Shown piece by piece: positions 8,734 to 17,472 of a stretch of 38,828 bases of DNA (positions are counted from its first letter, which is position 1; every line of letters begins with the position of its first letter). The translations under genes and the position numbers were made by a program. Source of the stretch: Gyrodactylus bullatarudis (taxonomy: Eukaryota; Platyhelminthes; Monogenea; Gyrodactylidea; Gyrodactylidae); contig SSNU01000141.1 of NCBI GenBank assembly GCA_012064415.1, positions 1-38,828 on the forward strand, written 5' to 3'. The notes beneath the pieces were generated by a model. It was not told the DNA's origin. It did no database searches and was given only the letters and a program-made list of their open reading frames with translations.

Positions 8734-9150
8734 AGAACGGTAATATTGTCGAACCTCATCTAATATATCACAGTTGTGATTTAGATTCATAAGGAAGATT
8801 ATAAAACAAGCGAATAATAAGTGATAAACGTTTTATTTCGCCGGGTCTCTTCAGACTTAATCCCGGGCTTGAATTATATACTTTTACAATGCAATTATTT
8901 CTGCTCTTCCATTGGTTTAAGAAATCCCTTAGGGGTGGATGGGAGCACAGGTCTTCCTGTATCCATGGACTCATTACTTTTGTCTCTTCATTAGATTAGG
9001 GCCTTTCAAGAATCCATCGATTAGCAACTGACCACTATTTCTCTTACGTTTCCGCTTAATTGACGGGTTGTCTACTCTTGTGCAAATAGCGGGTTGGCTC
9101 ATAATTTGATTATCAATTACTGTTGACTTCTCAGGTTTTTCAGGTTTTTT
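8734..9150 (-). pseudogene. PLE-A unit junction: C-terminal tail, terminus, next ORF start
   Basis: On the minus strand, EKSTVIDNQIMSQPA near 9130 leads into the conserved ending KRKRKRNSGQLLIDGFLKG and KRQK-stop near 8970. A terminus with hammerhead A2 follows, then the ORF start MNLNHNCDILDEVRQYY at 8790. The matching 147-bp segments on both sides mean the order is N-terminal piece, C-terminal tail, ribozyme, N-terminal piece. This is a head-to-tail PLE-A pair whose RT and endonuclease were deleted. Confidence 0.75.
8817..8868 (-). ncRNA. Hammerhead ribozyme, PLE family A terminus (copy A2)
   Basis: Minus strand: CCGGG, TAAGT (helix I), CTGAAGA, GACCCGGC, GAAA, TAAAACGTTTAT (helix III, 5 bp including the A15.1-U pair), C, then ACTTA (helix I, 5 bp fully paired). 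CCGGG pairs with CCCGG of the 8-nt segment. All core bases are intact. It is one of the two best-preserved family A copies. Confidence 0.85.
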
Positions 9151-9296
9151 TGTCTATGCTGATTTAATCATTTAACCAATCTGAATCGAGAAAAATTGAG
9201 TGAAATCACTAATGAAAAAACCTTGAATAACTTCTGGACCAAAAAAGATAAATGGTCATGCGAGGTATCATTGAACAGAGAAATAAATTTCACATT
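9151..9296. repeat. 147-bp direct repeat flanking a PLE-A junction, right copy
   Basis: Partner of 8587-8733; on the minus strand it precedes the C-terminal tail at 9150 with the intervening domains deleted. Confidence 0.7.
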
Positions 9297-10127
9297 CTTT
9301 CCTTCATTAAAATTTTAGATTTTATCAAAATAAGATAGCCTGTTGAAGGGTAAAAACAAAAAAGTGCATGGCATTTTTCGCTAATTTTTCATATTTTTAC
9401 AACTTTAAGGCCAATTTTGAGGATGATCCATTCTAAAAGCAAGTTTGAACTTATAAGCATTATATAGAAAATTTTACGCTCTTTCAAATGATATCAAATT
9501 TGACTCTGAAATGTCCAAGGATCAAGTCGAAAAATGGGTTTATTCAAGTCCCGATTATGAAAATTGTGCTATTTCGGTTTTTTGCGAATTGCGCAAAAAC
9601 TGAGCAACTTATGAAATTTTTTAAAGCAGGTTCATAATCTGCGTAAAATTTTACAATATAATCAGCTTGTCGCAAAAATTTATCGCAAACTTTTTTTTAA
9701 TTTCCCCCATTGTTACCAAATAAAATACTTGAAAAAAAGTTTATAATTATAATGATATCATTCATAAGTCCGAGATAGTTTGCTAAAAATTCCAAAAATT
9801 TAATTTAAAATTACAGCTTTCCGATTTGAATTTTCAACCTGCCAAAAATTGCATCACATTTTATCAAACATATGTAAGCAATTAAGGAATAGATTTTAAT
9901 ACATTGAAAATCAATAGCATTTGATTGGTTCTAGCCCTTTTCCAAAAAATGCATTTATTGAGTTCTTCCCTTAAAAATGATCAATTAAAATTAATAAGTA
10001 TGAATGTCAGTGAAATGAGATCAAGATTTTATGAGCTTTCAAAGCCTGATGATGCTCTTTATAAATCCAAATCGTATTCCAAAGACAAGAGTTTATACAA
10101 GATCCGCGAGAAGTGGGATTATCATTT
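9297..10127. other. Non-coding, no gene recognised
   Basis: AT-rich sequence with several GCAAAAA-type runs. A 79-codon frame at 9925-10164 overlaps terminal-repeat sequence at its end and shows no known motif. Confidence 0.45.
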
Positions 10128-10216
10128 AGTTTCCAGAATCCCAGATAGTCTGCAGACTCACTGATTGTTGCCCAGGGATTCTGCAGAATTCCTAAAGTTT
10201 CCAGATTCACTGTGAC
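10128..10216. repeat. Extra copies of the 8347-element terminal repeat
   Basis: GTTTCCAGAATCCCAGATAGTCTGCAGACT (in parts) at 10128-10160 and AGTTTCCAGATTCACTGTGA at 10196-10215 are variants of the terminus at 10264-10329. The right end of the element is therefore a tandem cluster of end-like sequences, possibly nested elements of the same family. Confidence 0.6.
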
Positions 10217-10372
10217 TAATGAATAACTTATCAGGGAATCTGAATATTGGGTTTCCAGATCCCCTGGTTTACTAGGGATTCTGGACTTTCAGGGAGTCTG
10301 CAGACTCACATAAGTTTCCAGATTCACTGTAACATATACAAATACACAAATGTATCAAAAATGACTTTATGA

Positions 10373-10762
10373 AGGTATTCTTATACAAAATGGTGGCCCA
10401 AACTGTTGTCGAAGTCTGCTCTGGATGTTGGAACCCAGAAAAAAATTGAATGGTCCAAGAAGTTTCAGAGAGTCGCCAGAATTTTTCGAATCAAACTATC
10501 TGCCCAGTACAGAAAACAACTTAGTTAACCCTCAGAGTCTATCAAAATTCGAAGAGATATAAAAAGTCTCATACTTATTAGAAAATCCCTGAGGCCCCAG
10601 AGAATCTTTAGACTTATAGAACGCTACAGAATTGAAGGACATGTAAAAAATCTAGATATATTTAATCGATGTAAAAAACACTCTGATAAGCTACCTAACT
10701 CTTTGAAGAGGAAAAACTTGGAAGAGTTCTCTCAAGAAATTAAAACCAGATTTATAAACTAA
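10373..10762 (+). pseudogene. Unidentified basic protein, C-terminal fragment
   Basis: One frame is open for 129 codons with a single in-frame TAA (10526-10528). It reads WSKKFQRVARIFRIKLSAQY before the stop and SIKIRRDIKSLILIRKSLRP, RIFRLIERYRIEGHVKNLD and LKRKNLEEFSQEIKTRFIN after it. It is rich in K and R and predicted helical. Part of it (KLSA-x-YRKQLV) recurs at 11612-11662, where the TAA position reads GTC AAC, so the stop is probably a mutation in a repeated coding sequence. The AT-rich tail with ATTATTATT after it would suit a retroelement 3' end. I do not recognise the family. Confidence 0.4.
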
Positions 10763-11714
10763 AAAAAAGAAAAGACGTTATTATTATTAAATTTATATAC
10801 AATACCAGATTTTTCTTAGAGTATATTTTAAAGACAAAGATATATATAACATCAAATTACTCAAAATATGTCTTGTGAAGATATTTATTGTTTTGCTAAT
10901 CATTTTTCATATTCCTTCCTTTTTATTCTTCTCAACTGACTCTTCATAAATATCAGAGTCTTCACTGATCATTAGAATTAAAAAGATAAAATTTACCAGT
11001 CACAAACTAATTTGTTGAAAGTGGCTTGAAATATCATGTATCTAGAGCCATTGCAAAGAAAAAAAAATAGTAATTAATTACAAAAAATAATCAAATACTC
11101 AGAATAAAAGGCTGTCTATTGCTGTGGGAATCTTCCCCATCAGCTTGTGAAAATATTTCTAAAATGAATACAAACTGAAGTTATTATTATTATCAACAAA
11201 TTAAAAAAAAGGACATGTAGATTAAATGTAATTCATAATGAACGATTAACTGATAAAAAGTGATTGTTTCAGGAAGAAAAACAATATAAATGAAGAGAAA
11301 GTAATGAACAGATTGTAAAAAAATACTATTTATCTTCATAAGGTATAATGCCTGACCGTAAATTACAAATGCTTTGATACTAGTTATCATATATGTACCA
11401 ACTCTTTATCAACGAAAGAAAGATTAAAAAAACATATTAACAAGATGCATTTATTATTCTTATATAAAAACATATAGTTATAAATATTGAATTATTATAC
11501 ATATTTTGTGAGAAGATTAATTTCTATAAACCTTTTTATATGAAAATGAAAATTGTAAAGCAGAATATATGTGTTGTTCAATAAATTTTTCATTTCATTC
11601 TCATTCAAACAAACTATCCGCCCTGTACAGAAAACAATTGGTCAACCAGAATCTATCAAAAAATTTTCCTTTCATTTTTCATTTCATCTTTAAGAAACGA
11701 CAAATATCTCAATA
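10763..11714. other. Non-coding, no gene recognised
   Basis: Very AT-rich. It contains a short repeat of the 10.5 kb coding fragment at 11612-11662; nothing else is supportable. Confidence 0.45.
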
Positions 11715-11935
11715 AGCACTAAGTAGAAATTACATTGTTTTTAGACATTAAACCAATTAGCTAAGTGTGGTCACTGGTTATTACTATATCCTTGTGAATC
11801 TAACTTGATGGAGATTGTCTTCTCACACCTAGATGTTAGAGTTCGGATAAGCAAGTGTCAATTCCATAAGAGAGTCAAATAATATTCAACTCACGGTGGC
11901 AGATGTATACGCGTTTCGTCCTTATTAGGACTTGT
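11715..11935 (-). mobile_element. tRNA-SINE, 3' part with partial hammerhead, minus strand
   Basis: The minus strand carries AGTCCTAATAAGGACGAAAC, i.e. helix II and GAAA of the SINE hammerhead, then the complete SINE body and its tail. CTGACGA and the tRNA-like head are lost: the copy breaks inside helix II at 11935, where a plus-strand SINE head begins. Confidence 0.8.
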
Positions 11936-11943
11936 GCTTATTC

Positions 11944-12040
11944 AAAAAAACCAGTGTGTAGGTGGTGTCAATACTATGGGAGTGTTGAGTGATAGGAGAC
12001 GAACGGGGGTTCTGGCCTAGTGGTTAGAAGCGTTGCCCCC
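11944..12040 (+). mobile_element. tRNA-SINE head, plus strand, truncated
   Basis: The leader and A box (CTGGCCTAGTGGTTAGAAGC) match 5101-5184. The copy ends before the B box, where PLE-type terminus sequence starts. With 11715-11935 it forms an inverted head-to-head pair, as at 4882-5431. Confidence 0.75.
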
Positions 12041-12139
12041 GTTTGACATGATGTCACATTGATGTCCCCCTGCCCACAACCAACAAAAGAGAGCCAATCA
12101 GATTTTATCATAATTTTCTTTGTATTTTACTATATATTT

Positions 12140-12188
12140 GGCATGTAAGAGGCTGATGAGTATGCCTGAAATATAGCGCTTATTCCTC
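12140..12188 (+). ncRNA. Hammerhead ribozyme, PLE terminus (copy A3)
   Basis: GGCAT (12140-12144), GAGG (helix I), CTGATGA (12153-12159), the 8-nt GTATGCCT, GAAA, helix III region, then CCTC (12185-12188). Helix I GAGG/CCTC is a complete covariant of UGAGU/ACUUA in copy A6. GGCAT is complementary to ATGCC (12162-12166), again covarying with CCGGG/CCCGG. Helix III is weak (3 bp). Confidence 0.7.
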
Positions 12189-12219
12189 ACTTTTCGGCAT
12201 CCTTTTTTCTTCAACAGAG

Positions 12220-12529
12220 GAAGGCGAAAAAACAAAAAACTAAACTTCAAAAGGGATGGTTTTAGTAATGATGTTAGGAGAAGACTCAATAATCTCATCG
12301 ATCAACATTATGACAATATACAATTGAAAATTGTATTTAAAACTCAGATATTATTCAGTTTAATCCATAAGGATTTACTTGACTCTCTATTTTATACAAA
12401 AACCCAGGGGATGACAGCACAGATGTGTGAGTGAAGGAGAAATTTCGCATCAACATGTATAAACCTAATTTGTGTGTTCAAAAGAATTATTCATTTAATC
12501 TTCAACTACCATGGCCTAGAGAAAACTAG
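12220..12529 (+). pseudogene. PLE family B: deleted C-terminal region
   Basis: Frames LNFKRDGFSNDVRRRL and NIQLKIVFKTQ match the connector at 1.8-2.2 kb. The GIY-YIG core is deleted, and the segment ends EKFRINMYKPNLCVQKNYSF to the TAG at 12527-12529. YKPNLCVQKNYS parallels KPDLCVQK of PLE-A and marks the region after the endonuclease. It follows hammerhead A3 by about 30 bp, so this is an internally deleted unit that keeps its 5' terminus and 3' coding end. Confidence 0.7.
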
Positions 12530-12567
12530 CGTATTTTTGAGTGATGAACTTTATATATCGCTGTGAA

Positions 12568-13482
12568 TCAGGAATATAAAAATTTCCTAGTATGTTTCGT
12601 GAATGTTACTCGTTCTAGTACAATTCAATAAAATTTTTCTTGACAGGTTTTACTAAAATTAGTATATGTGAATGATTTAGGGTGTGGGTCCCCTCCTCAT
12701 TCTTAATGCCTATAGGGACTTCATTCGAGAAGGGGGTCATGGATATCTTAAAGATAAGAATAAGACAGAATCTAATATATGAGACTATTAAACAATCTAT
12801 TTTAGATAATCAATTGTTAGAAATTAAATTTAAGGTTTCTTCTTTTCAGGCCTTATCTCACGCTCTATCAATAGCCATAGTTACATTTACAAGGTGCTAG
12901 ATATGAATTAGAAAACTAATTTCAATTGGTTAACGATAATTACAATAATTGGGATGAATTAATCACAAAATAATTTGATTTGTTGCCTTTAACTCGAACA
13001 GTATTCTCACCCTACAACACCTAGCAATAAATGTATGTCATGCCAATTGAGGAGTTGAAACTCAAATCAGGAACTTTATTGAATGAATATCTGAAATACC
13101 ACTCAATCACGTGTGTAAATAAGCATAATACTGGTAATAACAGAGGAAACATTTTATCGCTGTCCTCAGAAATGGCTAAGAAATCTAAATTTGACATGTA
13201 TCACACGATGAGCATGTCCAAAATAAAGATAATACTGAAATAGATTACATCTTGTAAGTATTCATTAGTAGTCTCATATGAAAGATGCCTTCATCTTTGA
13301 GATATCCATAACCCCGCTCCTATAATGAACTCCATAAAGGTATTAATGATAAGGAGGGGACCCACATCCTAAATCATTCACGAAATATACTAATTTTAGT
13401 AAAATCTGTCAAGAAAAATTTCATTCCTGAATTTTACTAGTAACATTCACGAAACATAAAAGGAAATTTTTATATTTCCTGA
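12568..13482. mobile_element. 915-bp element with ~200-bp terminal inverted repeats
   Basis: The ends TCAGGAATATAAAAATTTCC (12568) and its imperfect complement (ending 13482) begin inverted repeats of roughly 200 bp. They run through GTGGGTCCCCTCCT and its complement near 12690 and 13357. The unique centre has two short frames of about 70 codons (12682-12900 and 13031-13243) without recognisable motifs. It looks like a non-autonomous long-TIR or foldback element. No target duplication is evident. Confidence 0.7.
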
Positions 13483-13817
13483 TGACTTATACGGTATCAT
13501 CTACAAGGAGTGGGCGGCTAAATGATACAATATCGCAACACCTTGAAAATTTAATTTATGCCTTGCAAATAGTTAGTTTATTTAGAAAATTATTATCAAA
13601 TAATCAAATTTATTTATTACACCAAAGAAATACTCACATAACACATTTTTCGACGATTCTCAGTTCGCAATACATTGATTGGATATTCCAATAAACTAAT
13701 CCAACAGCCTTTTGCTCAAATTTTGCTTATTTAACGAAAAATAAAATTCATTTATCTCACTATTGAATCATTTGTTTCAGTCCAACTGAGTTGTTGAGAA
13801 AGATCCAAGTATCTATA
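13483..13817. other. Spacer between two long-TIR elements
   Basis: AT-rich; no gene or repeat partner recognised. Confidence 0.45.
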
Positions 13818-15364
13818 CCTTTTCCATGTCTAAGTGATAAAAATGAACTCGTAACATATATTAACGAAATTCATAGGCATACATCCTAATATCAAAGTTT
13901 TACACTGACTCATCAACTTATTTTAACTTTTTAAAGCGAACATTCAAGGGAAAATAATGAAATCTTACTGATACTGTTGAACAAAACACTGATAAAAGTG
14001 AATCTTATGGATATTTGTGAACTAAATAATTATTTATTTAGTTAATATTGAGCACTGTTTAACATACTATTGCTGGCTCTTGAGATAATCCCAACACTTT
14101 CCTCCTAAGACTCTCTGAAAACTGTAAGGTATAACTCACAGCAAAGTTATTATAATATGAAAAACAAAATTTTTCTGTATAAAACACATTGTAAATTAAT
14201 TCATAAAAATCATGATCTATTTTATTTTTCAAAAAAACTCTAATAAACTGTTGTTTCTTAAATTGTTTAATAAAATATACAACGTAAATTCATTCATAAG
14301 ACTATCGATTTTATCATGATCTGTTGTATTTGTGAAGAAAACTTGAACAAACTGATTTATGTTTTTTTAATGAACCAATCAGAATAAAGCAAGAATTAAA
14401 TATAGCTAAAATTTAAAATTTAGCAAATGAAATTAGCTAATAACTACCGAAATTTGAGGTAATTATAAAAATTGGTTAAATAGAATTTTTTAGAGAAAAA
14501 CAATTTATTCAAGATTGTCGAAAAAAAACTAAAATACCTTTATCAGTTTGAGTAAATCAGATTCATTATTTGAATCAACACATATTGAATATAAAAAATT
14601 TCGCATATATTTCTCTTCTGGGCTCTTTTACGGGGACAGTTAATTGGATAATACCTATAAAACGGTTACCATTCGATTCCTTATCTATTCTTCTTTTTAA
14701 TGATACTAATTTTTTTGCTATGTTATCAATGATATCCGATGAAAAAGACATTTTACAACTCAATAGCTAGAAAATTGTGCATATTTGCATATGGGTCAAT
14801 AGCTTCTAGACGTTGAAATTGAATTTAAAGGCAAGATTCGGAATCAGCATTAAATTTCGCACCAGAAATGCATTGTCTGAAAAAAATCTCCTCAAAAAAA
14901 GTTGCCCATCGCCACCCGTGTAATTTATAGTTATGCATACCGAATGCTAATTGATAATTTCGAAGCCATAAACGAGAAAGTCATAGGATACATACTAAAT
15001 TCAAAGATAGATAATTATTTCCTTGACTCTTGAATCAAGTGAAAAACGATAAAATAATGAATCAATGATTGACATATAAGAATTAACATGCCTGTGCAAA
15101 ACAAAAAAATAAATTTGAAAATCAGAGTGATATTCTTTCATAAAATGACTTGAACTTGTCGAAATACTGGAAAATGAATGAAAATTTTATCAGTGTTTTG
15201 TTCAACAGTATCAGTAAGATTTCATTATTTTCCCTTGAATGTTCGCTTTAAAAAGTTAAAATAAGTTGATGAGTCAGTGTAAAACTTTGATATTAGGATG
15301 TATGCCTATGAATTTCGTTAATATATGTTACGAGTTCATTTTTATCACTTAGACATGGAAAAGG
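13818..15364. mobile_element. 1547-bp element with 180-bp terminal inverted repeats
   Basis: The arms 13818-13997 and 15185-15364 are inverted repeats of 180 bp each with very few differences, beginning CCTTTTCCATGTCTAAGTGA. The internal 1.2 kb has only a 66-codon frame and no known motif. This fits a non-autonomous foldback or MITE-like element. Near-identical arms imply a recent origin or arm homogenisation. Confidence 0.8.
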
Positions 15365-15791
15365 TTTATACCCTGAATAGTCATTTTGAAAAGTTATTTA
15401 GAGTTTTTCAAATCCTTAGCATTTTAAAACAATAGGAAATAGAGTAATAGTATTTTGTTTGTATTATGTCATCTGAATTTCATATTATATTCGAAAAGCA
15501 TTGTCCCTATGACAGAAATCTCATTAGAATCTTGTTGAATATTGTTAACCTTATGGCAATTTTCACTTTGAGAAAGGATGCTATTCATTTATGTCAACGC
15601 CTTGGTCTCATTCCTATACATCCTAAGTATTAATGTCTGCAAACCATGCAGCTAAAAAAGTGCCATAGATAGATTCTTTTTCTACTGCATTAAATGCAGA
15701 AAGTTTGTGAGTATTAGACAAGATAAGATAAAAATATAATTTCTTAGGCACTTTTTTTGAAGACTCATCTTCACATCTACACATCTTAGCT
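15365..15791. other. No gene recognised
   Basis: AT-rich; no supportable feature. Confidence 0.4.
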
Positions 15792-15995
15792 GTGTGCTAC
15801 TGTGTTATCAAGTCGGGCTTAAATCTGGAAAGCATTCAAGACGACAAAAAAATATGTAGCAAAACTGCAGTGGACTGGTCAAATTTCGTCAGTTATATAT
15901 TTGTAAATAAATTCATTGATCAAGACAATGTCGTTGGAGGTTTTGCCAAAGAAGTCCAGATTGAAGAAACGAATTTGGAATTTATTGAAACCTAG
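15792..15995 (+). pseudogene. Merlin-like transposase fragment
   Basis: The frame contains KTAVDWSNFVSYIF and VVGGFAKEVQIEETNLEFIE. The W-x-x-F ... I/VGG-x-x-x-x-V-x-I-D/E-E-T pattern is the region around the first catalytic acid of ISXO2/Merlin transposases (compare IGGNGHMVECDET in the 3.6-4.7 kb gene). Here the first acid would be E in QIEET. It stops just after this motif and is truncated on both sides, from a different Merlin lineage. Confidence 0.55.
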
Positions 15996-16020
15996 GTCAA
16001 TATTTGAATTCTCAGCCATG

Positions 16021-16076
16021 GTCGTCCAAACGTTTCGACGGTGATTGTCTTCACACGCCTTCTTCAGTGGTACGAC
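16021..16076 (-). ncRNA. Hammerhead-like ribozyme, PLE family C terminus
   Basis: Minus strand: GTCGTACCA, CTGAAGA, a longer helix II region starting AGGCGTGTG and closing CACCGTC, GAAA, CGTT, then TGGACGAC. Helix I pairs GUCGU-CCA with UGG-ACGAC (8 bp, one bulged A). Helix II has about 6 bp with a bulge and an unpaired A at its base. Helix III is the self-complementary ACGU with no loop, which would require dimer pairing. It lies downstream of the PLE-C endonuclease. Confidence 0.65.
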
Positions 16077-16235
16077 AAGTTTATCAAAAACAAAATACTA
16101 TTTATATACTTTCATGAATTCATCCCTATCAGTTTTGTCCAATCAGATGAGAGAAAAGAATAATACAAGAGGCTGACCTATGATAATAAAGTATTGATAA
16201 TCAGAAAAGAATAGGGGTATAATTTTTCATCAGAT

Positions 16236-17223
16236 TTAATTTAACTTCCTTCTTTTGCCAAAAAGCTGAATCCAACACTGCTCAATGTTCACTTCACCAA
16301 CATTTCCATTAAAAGTATCATTATTGCAAATTTTAAGAGCTTCATGAATAAACCTCTTTCTAAAGTTTTTGTGCACACTAAGAATTTTAACCTCCTCAAA
16401 ATTGATTTTATGCCCATTATTGTTAAGAACATGTTGAAAAACATGGGACTTATTATCATTTCTAAAAATGCTGTTTTTTTGTTCTTTGATTCTTGTCTTT
16501 AAATTTCTAACAGTTTGACCAATATAACTTCCATCACAGCTACACTTAAATCTGTAAATACCACAGCCTTCAAGGATGTTATTTTCATTTTTGGAAATTT
16601 TATCAACAAGAAATTTATATTATTTTTAAAAACAACTTTAAAGTTATATTTTTTATAGATTTTAGATTTAAAAAAATATAATGCTGACTATGTTCTAAAA
16701 CATTGATTTTTTTAATGTCAAAATTTTGATTTTTGATTATTTTAGGTGAATAAAATTTATTAAAAATCTCTTCCTTAATTCTATCGATCATTTTTTAGGA
16801 TAACTATTTTCATTAAAAATAATAGTTAAATTACTAAGTTCCACATCCCAATGTTCTTTATCTGTGAGACGTAATGTTCTCAAGATTTCACCACGAACTA
16901 CATTTTCTTTGTATAAGATAGGTGTGTTACTTCTGAAATTTAACAGTATATTCTTATTACAAAGTTTTCTATATATCGATTTAGAGATTTTGTTACCTTC
17001 AACGTTTGACTTAAATCTAGATATTTTATGTTATCATTAAGACCCTCTTCAAACGTATATTTTAGTTGAGGAAACTTAAATCTTAGTAAGAAGATAATAT
17101 CTGTAATGATAAGGTAGTCATCTAAATATCTAGTCATTAAAATAGTATCAAGGGAGTTATTAATAAATTTTTCCACTAAATACATGTAGAAATTAGCAAA
17201 AAATGGTGAAAGAGGATACCCAT
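16236..17223 (-). pseudogene. PLE family C: RT second half and GIY-YIG endonuclease
   Basis: Minus strand from 17223: NGYPLSPFFANFYMYLVEKF (RT motif 4 remainder) and MTRYLDDYLIITD (motif 5, catalytic DD), then a decayed connector. It ends with a well-preserved endonuclease, GCGIYRFKCSCDGSYIGQTV then RNLKTRIKEQ and HVFQHVLNNNGHKINF, and stops at 16236-16238. The IY...SYIGQT signature and the GH-x-I-x-F helix are typical GIY-YIG features of Penelope-like elements. The RT first half is at 19898-20130; a 2666-bp transposon separates the halves. The middle has frameshifts. Confidence 0.88.
17216..17223. repeat. 8-bp target-site duplication, left
   Basis: ATACCCAT directly abuts the 17224 end and is repeated at 19890-19897 directly after the other end. 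Confidence 0.85.
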
Positions 17224-17472
17224 TAGGCCTATTTGGCCAATTTGGATGATTAGTTAAATTATTCATTCAATCAAAATTTTTCTACATTAAATCTCTATCG
17301 ATTGATAATTAGATTAAAATTATATCAATGTTAACGATTAAACTCATACTTTCAGATATTCCAATGATCGAATACCTTATATTTTGGGATAATCAACTCT
17401 GGATGTATTTTTTGTCTAATTCTCAGTCCTGATTCATTAAAAATGAAAAGTCTGTAAGGTTAATGATAAATA

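Larger units (their letters stand above)
8347..10329. mobile_element. TA-flanked element with ~65-bp terminal inverted repeats
   Basis: The left end CAGTGAATCTGGAAA... (8347 onward) and the right end (reading back from 10329) are inverted repeats over about 65-70 bp. They include GTGAGTCTGCAGACTCCCTG, and the left end lacks 9 nt present in the right. Both are bordered by TA (8345-8346, 10330-10331), typical of Tc1/mariner/pogo insertions. The inside has no transposase; it holds a PLE-A remnant and non-coding DNA. It may be a non-autonomous element that later received insertions. Confidence 0.65.

Noticed and set aside
8587..9296. A 147-bp target-site duplication
   Set aside because: The length is unlike any known target duplication, and the repeat continues the PLE-A reading frame, so a tandem unit is a better explanation.
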